A DNA stretch of 5,379 bases. It comes from an uncultured Clostridia bacterium (GTDB lineage: Bacteria > Bacillota > Clostridia > Oscillospirales > Acutalibacteraceae). Both the position numbers and the translations under genes were made by a program. Below are positions 1-5,367 of the stretch, piece after piece. Below the pieces are notes generated by a model, which saw only the letters and a program-made list of their open reading frames with translations, made no database searches and was not told the origin of the DNA. The stretch is from the NCBI GenBank assembly GCA_944382025.1, contig CALWMQ010000113.1, forward strand, positions 1 through 5,379, given 5' to 3'. Position 1 is the first letter of the stretch. Every line of letters starts with the position of its first letter.

Positions 1-407
1 GCGCGTGCGGAGGAGGGGGCAGGGAGGCGCGCCGCCGGCCGGAGGGCAGCGGCGGGGATGTGGACGAGCGTGGTGGGCGGTGGAATACCGGGGTGGACGC
101 GCTGGAATGGGCGGCCAAAGTGGAACAGCTTGGAGCGGGGGAAATCCTGCTGACCAGTATGGACTGCGATGGCACCAAAAACGGCTACGACCTGGAACTG
201 ACCGCAGCGGTCTCGTCCCGGGCGGGGATCCCGGTGATCGCTTCAGGCGGCGCCGGGGCCATGGAACATTTTGCCGACGCGTTTTTAAAAGGAAAGGCGG
301 ATGCCGTACTGGCCGCGTCCCTGTTCCATTATCATGAGATCGATATGAGAGAGTTGAAAATATATCTGGCCTCCAAGGGGATTCCCGTGCGGCCGGTGGT
401 TGAATAG
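1..407 (+). CDS. hisF: Imidazole glycerol phosphate synthase cyclase subunit HisF, 3' part (5' end outside window)
   Basis: HisF is the (beta-alpha)8-barrel cyclase of IGP synthase. With ammonia from its partner HisH it turns PRFAR into imidazole glycerol phosphate and AICAR, in the cytoplasm. The frame starting at base 3 is open to the TAG at 405-407, giving 134 residues, about the C-terminal half of a ~250-residue family. Visible family motifs are GAGEILLTSMDCDGTKNGYD, the phosphate-binding IPVIASGGAG and AASLFHYHEIDMRELK. The GTG at 60 is internal, because homology continues upstream in frame. That upstream part reads CGGGGREARRRPEGSG, where the family has a strand like CVVVAIDARR carrying the catalytic Asp (Asp130 in Thermotoga HisF). 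I read this as sequence corruption at the contig edge. pyrG follows after 12 bases instead of hisI or hisIE. Confidence 0.95.
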   Translation, partial: ACGGGGREARRRPEGSGGDVDERGGRWNTGVDALEWAAKVEQLGAGEILLTSMDCDGTKNGYDLELTAAVSSRAGIPVIASGGAGAMEHFADAFLKGKADAVLAASLFHYHEIDMRELKIYLASKGIPVRPVVE

Positions 408-419
408 AGGAGGAACATC

Positions 420-2027
420 ATGGCAGCAAAGTATGTATTCGTGACCGGCGGTGTGGTTTCAGGACTGGGTAAGGGGATTACCGCAGCCTCCTTGGGACGC
501 CTGCTCAAATCCCGTGGCCTTACTGTTTCGGTAAAAAAGCTGGATCCGTATCTCAATATCGATCCGGGAACCATGAACCCTATCCAGCATGGAGAAGTGT
601 TCGTGACCGATGACGGGGCCGAGACCGACCTGGATCTGGGCCACTATGAGCGTTTTATCGATGTCAACCTGAGCCAGAACAGCTCGGTTACTTCCGGCAA
701 GGTGTATTGGAATGTGCTCCAGAAGGAGCGGCAGGGGGATTACGATGGCGGAACTGTCCAGGTGATTCCTCATATCACCGATGAGATCAAACGCCGGATC
801 GCTTTGGACGCTGATAAGTACGATGTCCATATTATTGAAATCGGCGGCACGGTAGGGGATATTGAGGGACTGCCTTTCCTGGAAGCCATCCGCCAATTCG
901 CCGTACAACACGGACGGCAGAACTGCCTGTTCCTCCATGTGACCCTGATGCCCTATATCGCGGCTTCCCAGGAAATGAAAACCAAGCCCACACAGCATTC
1001 GGTCAAGGAACTGCTGAGCCTGGGCATCCAGCCGGATATTATCGTGTGCCGGTCAGAACATCCTATCAGCCGTGAACTGAAGGACAAGGTGGCCCTGTTC
1101 TGCAACGTGAAGAAGGAAAACGTCATCGCCAACTGCGATGTGCCACTGCTGTACGAGGCGCCTCTCGCCCTGGAGGAGGAAGGGTTGGCGGAAATTGTCT
1201 GTCATGACCTGGGCTTCCACGACCTCAAGCTGGACCTTACAGATTGGAAAAAAATGGTAGAGACGCTGTGTCATCCGGAAATTACCGTATCCATCGCTCT
1301 GGTAGGCAAGTACGTGGAGCTTCATGACGCCTATCTCAGCGTAGCAGAAGCTCTGAAACATGGCGGGATCCCCAGCCACGCCGCGGTGGATATCCAGTGG
1401 GTTGATTCCGAATCCGTTACGGATGAGAACGCGGAAGAGGTGCTGGGATCAGCCGATGGCATTCTGGTGCCGGGTGGTTTCGGGAGCCGAGGTATTGACG
1501 GCAAAATCGCCGCCGCCAAATATGCCCGTGAGCATAAAATCCCCTATCTCGGGATCTGTCTGGGAATGCATATTGCGGTGATCGAGTTCGCCAGGAATGT
1601 TCTGGGTTATAAGGACGCCCATTCTACTGAGATCGACCCATCCACTACCCATAACGTTATCGATCTCATGCCAGATCAGCGGAATGTGGATCAGCGGGGC
1701 GGTACCATGCGTTTGGGTCAGTACCCGTGCGTGCTGGATATCCGGTCAAGGGCCTATGAGGCGTATGGCGAGGAACTGATTTATGAGCGCCACCGGCACC
1801 GCTATGAATACAACAATGATTTCCGGGAGGAAATGGAACGCAAAGGGATGCTGCTGGCGGGGATTTCGCCCGATAAACATATTGTGGAGATGATAGAGCT
1901 GCCGGATCATCCCTGGTTTGTGGCCTGCCAGTTCCATCCGGAATTCAAATCCCGTCCCAACCGTCCCCATCCCCTGTTCCGCGGCCTGGTAGCCGCGGCG
2001 GTGAACCGGAAAAACAGCCGTGGATAA
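420..2027 (+). CDS. pyrG: CTP synthase (glutamine-hydrolysing)
   Basis: PyrG makes CTP from UTP, ATP and glutamine, the last step of pyrimidine nucleotide synthesis. It has 535 residues, normal for the family (545 in E. coli). The N-terminal synthetase domain (about 1-270) has the P-loop-like GGVVSGLGKG (residues 10-19), the LDPYLNIDPGTMNP and GEVFVTDDGAETDLDLGHYE motifs with Mg-binding Asp72, and EIGGTVGDIEG with Glu140. The C-terminal class I glutaminase domain (about 290-530) has PGGFGSRG, the nucleophile Cys380 in GICLGMH, RHRHRYEYN, and His506 and Glu508 in CQFHPEF. The usual CLGMQ is CLGMH here (His384). The ATG is preceded by GAGGAGG at 407-413, six bases away, overlapping the hisF stop. 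The 12-base gap to hisF leaves no room for the attenuator leader known from Bacillus pyrG, so it is probably transcribed from the his side. A strong hairpin lies about 45 bases after the stop. Confidence 0.98.
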   Translation: MAAKYVFVTGGVVSGLGKGITAASLGRLLKSRGLTVSVKKLDPYLNIDPGTMNPIQHGEVFVTDDGAETDLDLGHYERFIDVNLSQNSSVTSGKVYWNVLQKERQGDYDGGTVQVIPHITDEIKRRIALDADKYDVHIIEIGGTVGDIEGLPFLEAIRQFAVQHGRQNCLFLHVTLMPYIAASQEMKTKPTQHSVKELLSLGIQPDIIVCRSEHPISRELKDKVALFCNVKKENVIANCDVPLLYEAPLALEEEGLAEIVCHDLGFHDLKLDLTDWKKMVETLCHPEITVSIALVGKYVELHDAYLSVAEALKHGGIPSHAAVDIQWVDSESVTDENAEEVLGSADGILVPGGFGSRGIDGKIAAAKYAREHKIPYLGICLGMHIAVIEFARNVLGYKDAHSTEIDPSTTHNVIDLMPDQRNVDQRGGTMRLGQYPCVLDIRSRAYEAYGEELIYERHRHRYEYNNDFREEMERKGMLLAGISPDKHIVEMIELPDHPWFVACQFHPEFKSRPNRPHPLFRGLVAAAVNRKNSRG

Positions 2028-2071
2028 ACCGGTGATCCGGGCCGTATAAACCGGAGACCATGGAAAACAGA

Positions 2072-2107
2072 AAGGGCCCGGTAAATCGTTTGATTTACCG
2101 GGCCTTT
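2072..2107. terminator. Strong hairpin terminator between convergent genes, possibly bidirectional
   Basis: Bases 2075-2087 pair perfectly with 2092-2104 (13 bp, loop GTTT), extended by a G-T wobble and two A-T pairs to 2107. On the plus strand, for pyrG, the T tract is short (TTT then ATA). On the minus strand the stem is followed by CTTTCTGTTTTCC, which is at least as T-rich. The same element could therefore end both pyrG and the convergent lipoprotein gene. The pairing is seen directly; termination is inferred. Confidence 0.85.
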
Positions 2108-2128
2108 ATAACTGGCTGGCTATAGGCG

Positions 2129-2232
2129 GTCCCTCGGCCGCTGAGGGACGGAGGCCTTCCGTCAGGCGGGAGGCGGATAAGACGAGGGATAGCTCTGGTT
2201 TTTTATCTTCCTATAGGTGGGAAGGCTATCCC
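2129..2232. other. Cluster of overlapping inverted repeats in the pyrG/lipoprotein intergenic region
   Basis: Three further dyads lie between the terminator and the lipoprotein stop. GTCCCTC at 2129-2135 pairs with GAGGGAC at 2143-2149. GACGGA at 2147-2152 pairs with TCCGTC at 2158-2163, sharing bases with the first so the two exclude each other. GGGATAGC at 2186-2193 pairs with GCTATCCC at 2225-2232 and encloses CTTCC/GGAAG (2207-2211 with 2220-2224). They may shape or protect the 3' end of the lipoprotein mRNA. None has a convincing T tract in the right place, so I do not call them terminators. No open frame of note is present. Confidence 0.45.
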
Positions 2233-2247
2233 ATCGAACAGCGGCAG

Positions 2248-2811
2248 TTAGAGGATAGTAAACGATGCGGCGCTATCGGTAATCAGCTGCCCAAGATCCT
2301 GGGTATGGATCACATAGCTCAGATTATACGCCTGTTCCCCACCGTCTACCAGATATTGGTACTGGATCACAGAGCGACTGTTCAGAGTGGAACGGAACTG
2401 GCAAAGCAGGGCTTTTTTCCCGTTGATGGACAGTTCTTTGGCGTCAATTTTCTCAAAATCCTTCTCGGAGGAAAACATCTCCGTCAGGCTGTCCAAGGTA
2501 TAGTTGCCGATAGCATCGTCCAGCCGGGCGATCACCAGCCCATCACCGGTGGAGGCATAATCCGCCCCTTTAAAAATGATCATGTCCTCTTCCTCAATGG
2601 CTTCCCAGCCGGCGGGCACCTTCAGGGAAAAGCTTTGGTCAGGGGAGGTATATGTATCATCCGACAGGTTCCCGGATGTGGCAGTGGACTGGCTGGTGGT
2701 GGCGCTGCCAGAAGGCACGGAGGAGGAAGGGCCATCTACAGTGTGATCTTGGCATCCGGCAAGCGCCAGAATGGCCAGCGAGGCAGCCGTCGTGGCAATC
2801 AGACGTTTCAT
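2248..2811 (-). CDS. Secreted lipoprotein of unknown function with a possible PsbP/DcrB-like domain
   Basis: The product has 187 residues. The N-terminus MKRLIATTAASLAILALAGC is a lipoprotein signal peptide: two positive residues, a hydrophobic core and a lipobox LAGC with Cys20 as the lipidated residue. It should be exported and anchored to the outer face of the cell membrane. Residues 21-50 are a Ser/Thr-rich, low-complexity linker. Residues about 53-187 form a globular domain starting TSPDQSFSLKVPAGWE, followed by SINGKKALLCQFRS and a hydrophobic strand QYQYLVDGGEQAYNLSYV. This pattern (a 'FSLKVPAGW' strand, then 'NGK.A' and a final aromatic sheet) resembles small extracellular domains of the Mog1/PsbP/DcrB fold, but that is an inference from pattern alone. 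I see no catalytic motif. The start has AGAGGA at 2816-2821 four bases upstream. The gene stands alone, convergent to pyrG and divergent from folP, with its own promoter. Confidence 0.9.
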   Translation of the reverse strand: MKRLIATTAASLAILALAGCQDHTVDGPSSSVPSGSATTSQSTATSGNLSDDTYTSPDQSFSLKVPAGWEAIEEEDMIIFKGADYASTGDGLVIARLDDAIGNYTLDSLTEMFSSEKDFEKIDAKELSINGKKALLCQFRSTLNSRSVIQYQYLVDGGEQAYNLSYVIHTQDLGQLITDSAASFTIL

Positions 2812-2826
2812 ATAGTCCTCTTTTCT

Positions 2827-2860
2827 CCGCCGCGTGAAAGATGCCGGGGCCCTGCGGCGG
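2827..2860 (-). promoter_or_regulatory. GC-rich hairpin in the leader of the lipoprotein mRNA
   Basis: CCGCCGC (2827-2833) is the exact reverse complement of GCGGCGG (2854-2860), giving a 7-bp all-GC stem with a 20-base interior that itself contains GGGCCCC-type pairing. It sits inside the inferred leader, ending six bases before the AGAGGA ribosome site. It could influence stability or translation. No T tract follows, so it is not an attenuator terminator as it stands. Confidence 0.4.
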
Positions 2861-2876
2861 GTTTAGGCCTGGGCAA

Positions 2877-2887
2877 TAAACCGTTTA
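2877..2887. promoter_or_regulatory. Small dyad at the inferred lipoprotein transcription start
   Basis: TAAACCGTTTA is an 11-base palindrome (5-bp arms, one central base) lying 5 bases downstream of the -10 box, across the predicted start site near 2886. This is a usual place for a repressor operator, but arms this short are common by chance. Confidence 0.25.
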
Positions 2888-2892
2888 CCTTT

Positions 2893-2921
2893 ATTATACC
2901 GGATGCTTCTCAAGGATTCAA
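2893..2921 (-). promoter_or_regulatory. Sigma-A type promoter for the lipoprotein gene
   Basis: Read on the minus strand, TTGAAT (2921-2916) is followed after exactly 17 bases by a perfect TATAAT (2898-2893). Transcription would start near 2886, giving a leader of about 75 bases. A perfect TTGACA lies just upstream (2933-2928), but its 29-base spacing to the -10 box is too long. This is the best promoter in the window. Confidence 0.75.
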
Positions 2922-2929
2922 GAGAAATG

Positions 2930-3517
2930 TCAAGCTGGCTGGAAGGATTCCAATCTTTTCCGTACCGTTTTCTGGAGAGCTTGGTTCTTCGAAACAAAGG
3001 TATCGGTCAGGATATAGAAAGTGCTCCCGTCATCCAACAGATACCGTGTGGAACGCAAGGGTACTTGTATGGTTAGAGAATATTCCGTGTGGCAGCGGGA
3101 AAGGCCGCCCGATGAGGCTGTCTCATAGCTGGCCCTTAGTGAATGCTGTTTCTGCTTGGGGATATTTGGCTTCAAGAGCCGGATTTAATTAAGGTAACCG
3201 ATGGTACCGCTGGCTGTGTTCGCGTTGGTATTTTCTGCTGTTTGGGGATGATCCGCCGTTAAAAACCGAACCATAGTATCGGTGAGCCGCTGGTTTCCGT
3301 TCTCCCGAAAGGCGTGATAGGGAAGCAGGAAGGCTTCCGGTAATCCCTGTGAACAATTTTACCGTCTTGGTTGAATGAAACGGTTATCAATGGTATGGTA
3401 GAAGACGTGGCAGTTATTCATGGTAAGTCGGTGGTTCGGAAAGATATTTCTGTAGCGGGGCGGATAACTCATAGGAGACAAGATCCGTCCAGCGTACCAG
3501 TGGGGCAATGTTTCCAT
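2930..3517 (-). pseudogene. Possible decayed gene: one minus-strand frame with two internal TAA stops
   Basis: Reading the minus strand from ATG at 3517-3515 to TGA at 2932-2930 gives 196 codons in one frame, interrupted only by TAA at 3361-3359 and TAA at 3187-3185. The first piece (52 residues) begins METLPHWYAGRILSPM. The second (57) contains LPEAFLLPYHAFRENGNQRL. The third contains TRYLLDDGSTFYILTDTFVS and ends KRLESFQPA. The last two pieces read like ordinary protein, and a random stretch would be expected to hold about nine stops. I do not recognise the family. No Shine-Dalgarno sequence precedes the ATG or the later ATG/TTG codons, so present-day translation is doubtful. The TGA overlaps the TTGACA just upstream of the lipoprotein promoter. 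Alternatives are plain noncoding DNA, antisense to a plus-strand ORF at 3371-3577, or three unrelated small ORFs. Confidence 0.3.
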
Positions 3518-3583
3518 GGCAGATACGGCCCTGGCGTGGGCTGTCCATATTTTCAGCGCAGTTTGGCGGCATTATGAAGATAT
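2934..3583. other. Long gene-poor intergenic region between the lipoprotein gene and folP
   Basis: About 650 bases carry no confidently translated gene. Besides the interrupted minus-strand frame there is a plus-strand frame, 3371-3577 (TTG start, no ribosome site), ending 22 bases before folP. A small hairpin, GGAAGC (3321-3326) with GCTTCC (3333-3338), has no T tract. I looked for a tetrahydrofolate riboswitch ahead of the folate genes and did not see its conserved core. No terminal inverted repeats or transposase motifs mark it as a mobile element. Confidence 0.5.
3371..3399 (+). promoter_or_regulatory. Weak candidate promoter for the folate operon
   Basis: TTGAAT (3371-3376) and TATGGT (3394-3399) are separated by 17 bases; each matches four of six consensus positions. 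It would give a leader of nearly 200 bases before folP. The folate genes need a promoter in this region because the upstream gene points the other way, but I see no clearly better match, so this is tentative. Confidence 0.2.
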
Positions 3584-3584
3584 T

Positions 3585-3591
3585 AAGGAGG
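3585..3591 (+). promoter_or_regulatory. Ribosome binding site that sets the folP start
   Basis: AAGGAGG, near-perfect, lies eight bases before ATG 3600-3602. The frame is also open to an ATG at 3516, but that codon has no ribosome site and the 28 extra residues do not resemble the family's N-terminus. Translation should therefore begin at 3600. Confidence 0.9.
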
Positions 3592-3599
3592 CTTTGCCG

Positions 3600-4439
3600 A
3601 TGCAAATTTTCCGATATTGTTCCGGAACGCTGGCATTGGATCATACCATTATTATGGGAATTTTAAATATCACTCCGGACAGTTTTTCAGATGGAGGGCG
3701 TTTTAATACGCCGGATAAGGCTTTGCGCCATGCCATGGAAATGGTGGAACAGGGAGCTGGTATTCTGGATATAGGGGGGCAGTCCACCCGCCCCGGCCAC
3801 ACCCCTATTTCGGCGGAGGAGGAATGGCTCCGGCTGGAACCGGTTCTCAAGGTGGTACGAGCCCGGATAGAGATCCCCCTCTCCATTGATACATATTACA
3901 AGGAAGTAGGGCGCCGGGCTCTGGAATACGGCGTGGATATCCTGAATGACGTTTCCGGCAGCATGAAAAACGGTATGCCGGAGCTAGCGGCCCAGTGGGG
4001 AGCAGGACTGGTAATGATGCACGGTGGCGGCGGGGCGGATGATCGACCGGAAGGATTGGACGCGGTGGCGGAAGTTCGCCGATATTTTATAGAGGCGTTG
4101 GGATTAGCGGAAAAAGTGGGTCTTCCACGGGAACAGGTGTGCTTGGACCCCGGAATCGGGTTTGGCAAAAGCCTGGCCGGAGACCGCCAGTTAGCTGCCC
4201 GCCTCCCCGAAGTGCTGCGAGGGCTGCCGGAAACGGCTGTCCTGGTAGGGGCCTCACGCAAACGGGTGGTGGGTGCTTGCGGCAAGTCCCCCCTCCCCTT
4301 TGAGGAACGGCTGCCGGGTACCCTGGCGCTGCACGCTATTGCCCAATGGAACGGGGCACGGATCCTTCGGGTACATGACGTAGCGGCAGCTGTGCAGGCT
4401 GCGGCGTTGACCGATTCTTTAATAAAGGAGAAAAAGTAA
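3600..4439 (+). CDS. folP: Dihydropteroate synthase
   Basis: FolP joins 6-hydroxymethyl-dihydropterin pyrophosphate to p-aminobenzoate, forming dihydropteroate; it is the sulfonamide target. The product has 279 residues, a typical length for this TIM barrel. Motifs in order: MGILNITPDSFSDGG (19-33, with metal-binding Asn23), DIGGQSTRPG (57-66, the sulfonamide-contact loop), LSIDTY with Asp97, ILNDVSG with Asn116, VMMHG (138-142), CLDPGIGFGK (181-190, Asp183), LVGASRKR (215-222, Lys221) and RVHDV (257-261, His259). All expected pterin-, phosphate- and pABA-site residues appear present. The Gln in DIGGQSTRPG, where many enzymes have Glu, is a known natural variant. The stop TAA overlaps the folB ATG by one base (TAATG), which points to translational coupling. 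It is the first gene of a folP-folB-folK operon. Confidence 0.97.
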   Translation: MQIFRYCSGTLALDHTIIMGILNITPDSFSDGGRFNTPDKALRHAMEMVEQGAGILDIGGQSTRPGHTPISAEEEWLRLEPVLKVVRARIEIPLSIDTYYKEVGRRALEYGVDILNDVSGSMKNGMPELAAQWGAGLVMMHGGGGADDRPEGLDAVAEVRRYFIEALGLAEKVGLPREQVCLDPGIGFGKSLAGDRQLAARLPEVLRGLPETAVLVGASRKRVVGACGKSPLPFEERLPGTLALHAIAQWNGARILRVHDVAAAVQAAALTDSLIKEKK

Positions 4440-4801
4440 TGGATAAGATTTATATCAAGGGCCTGCGGGTCTATGGGTACCATGGCGTCAAGCCGGAAGA
4501 AAAAGAAAAAGGACAGCCCTTTATATTGGATATCACCCTGTCGGCGGATTTGTCGATACCGGGGGCTAGTGACCGGCTGGAAGATACGGTCAACTATTCC
4601 AAGGTATCCAAAACCGCTGCTGCTGTTATGCTTTCCCAAAAGGATGATTTGATAGAACGGGCGGCGTCCCGGGTAGCGGAGGCTATTCTGGGAGAATATG
4701 AGAAGATAACGGAAGTAACGGTACTGTTGAAAAAGCCCCGGGCGCCTATCGCGGCGGATTTTGAATACGTGGCGGTAGAGGTTACCCGAACGAGGGGATG
4801 A
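4439..4801 (+). CDS. folB: Dihydroneopterin aldolase
   Basis: FolB cleaves 7,8-dihydroneopterin to 6-hydroxymethyl-7,8-dihydropterin and glycolaldehyde, and usually also epimerises the substrate; the enzyme is a cytoplasmic octamer. The product has 120 residues, the normal size. The N-terminus IYIKGLRVYGYHGVKPEEKE is typical, with Glu21 aligning to Glu22 of the S. aureus enzyme. Glu73 in LIERAA aligns with the pterin-anchoring Glu74. Lys99 in LKKPRAPI aligns with the catalytic Lys100. VNYSKV is the conserved substrate-pocket strand. AAAGGAG at 4424-4430, inside the end of folP, is its ribosome site, eight bases before the ATG. Its product is the substrate of FolK, encoded 33 bases downstream. 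Confidence 0.96.
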   Translation: MDKIYIKGLRVYGYHGVKPEEKEKGQPFILDITLSADLSIPGASDRLEDTVNYSKVSKTAAAVMLSQKDDLIERAASRVAEAILGEYEKITEVTVLLKKPRAPIAADFEYVAVEVTRTRG

Positions 4802-4820
4802 ACCGGCCGGTTTTGCAGAA

Positions 4821-4827
4821 AGGGAGG
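4821..4827 (+). promoter_or_regulatory. Ribosome binding site that sets the folK start
   Basis: AGGGAGG precedes two adjacent in-frame start codons, TTG at 4832 and ATG at 4835. The spacing is four bases to TTG and seven to ATG, so ATG is preferred. It also gives the usual HPPK N-terminus, MKAVLGLGGN. Confidence 0.8.
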
Positions 4828-4834
4828 ACAATTG

Positions 4835-5326
4835 ATGAAAGCGGTATTGGGACTGGGTGGAAATCAGGGGGACCCGCTGGGAAATTTGCGGGAGGCGCTG
4901 ACGGCCATAAACCGGGTGCCCGGTACGCGGGTGACCAGGATTTCATCGGTATATAAGACGGCGCCCGTAGGATTTGTGGACCAGCCCGATTTTTATAATC
5001 TGGTGGCGGAGGTGGAAACAGACCGGTCGCCCCGGGCGTTGTTGGGGGTATGTTTGGGAATTGAGGCCGCTCTTGGACGGATTCGTACATTTCGAAACGC
5101 TCCCCGCCTGATTGATATTGACGTGTTGCTTTATGAAAATACGGAGATGGACGATCCGGAACTGACCTTGCCCCATCCACGGATGATGGAACGTGGCTTC
5201 GTATTGGTTCCGCTGAAGGAACTCTATCCGAACGGGGTTGCCTTAGGGGTTGATTTTGCCCAGCGGATGCCGTTTGTAATGGATCAAGGAGTAGACTTGT
5301 ATGGGCCACTGCGTGAGAGAATGTAG
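4835..5326 (+). CDS. folK: 6-hydroxymethyl-7,8-dihydropterin pyrophosphokinase (HPPK)
   Basis: FolK transfers pyrophosphate from ATP to 6-hydroxymethyl-dihydropterin, making the substrate of FolP. The product has 163 residues, typical for a stand-alone HPPK. Motifs: LGLGGNQGD (5-13, the LGSNLGD-type strand-loop), VYKTAPVGFVDQPDFYNLV (39-57, pterin site), LGRIRTFRNAPRLIDID (80-96) with the Mg-binding pair Asp94 and Asp96, and LPHPRMMERGFVLVPL (112-127). In RNAPR the residues before PR differ from the common RWGPR or RFGPR. This is conservative in position and does not suggest loss of activity. It is the third gene of the folate cluster, 33 bases after folB with its own strong ribosome site. 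Having FolP, FolB and FolK as separate proteins is the usual bacterial arrangement. Confidence 0.96.
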   Translation: MKAVLGLGGNQGDPLGNLREALTAINRVPGTRVTRISSVYKTAPVGFVDQPDFYNLVAEVETDRSPRALLGVCLGIEAALGRIRTFRNAPRLIDIDVLLYENTEMDDPELTLPHPRMMERGFVLVPLKELYPNGVALGVDFAQRMPFVMDQGVDLYGPLRERM

Positions 5327-5329
5327 GGC

Positions 5330-5367
5330 CACGCGAATTTCTCAAGAAAAAATTAAAAAAACGCGTG
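5330..5367. repeat. Inverted repeat in the AT-rich tail after folK
   Basis: CACGCG (5330-5335) and CGCGTG (5362-5367) are exact inverted copies separated by 26 A/T-rich bases. It could be a weak hairpin or a protein-binding dyad before the next gene. A purine-rich AAAGGGGGAG ends the window and looks like a ribosome binding site for a gene just outside. No T tract follows the repeat, so it is not called a terminator. Confidence 0.3.

Noticed and set aside
60..407. Independent small gene starting at GTG 60
   Set aside because: HisF homology continues in frame upstream of base 60 and the product lacks the N-terminal half; it is the cut 3' part of hisF.
2199..2204. Run of six T as a plus-strand terminator tail
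   Set aside because: No stable hairpin ends immediately before it; the strong hairpin lies almost 100 bases upstream.
2928..2933. Perfect TTGACA as the -35 box of the lipoprotein promoter
   Set aside because: Spacing to TATAAT is 29 bases; TTGAAT at 2921-2916 has the correct 17-base spacing.
2305..3192. 295-residue plus-strand ORF
   Set aside because: It is mostly antisense to the well-supported lipoprotein gene, has no ribosome site, and its composition does not look like a protein of one family.
3516..3599. 28-residue N-terminal extension of FolP from ATG 3516
   Set aside because: No ribosome site at 3516, no family resemblance, and AAGGAGG sits ideally before ATG 3600.
3184..3599. Tetrahydrofolate riboswitch upstream of folP
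   Set aside because: Expected in some Firmicutes folate operons, but I could not find the conserved core sequences or the pairing pattern here.
3896..4831. 311-residue minus-strand ORF opposite folP and folB
   Set aside because: Antisense shadow of two clearly recognised folate genes; Arg/Ser/Pro-rich composition typical of antisense reading of GC-rich codons.
4782..5345. 187-residue minus-strand ORF opposite folK
   Set aside because: Antisense shadow of folK, proline- and serine-rich, no ribosome site or motif.
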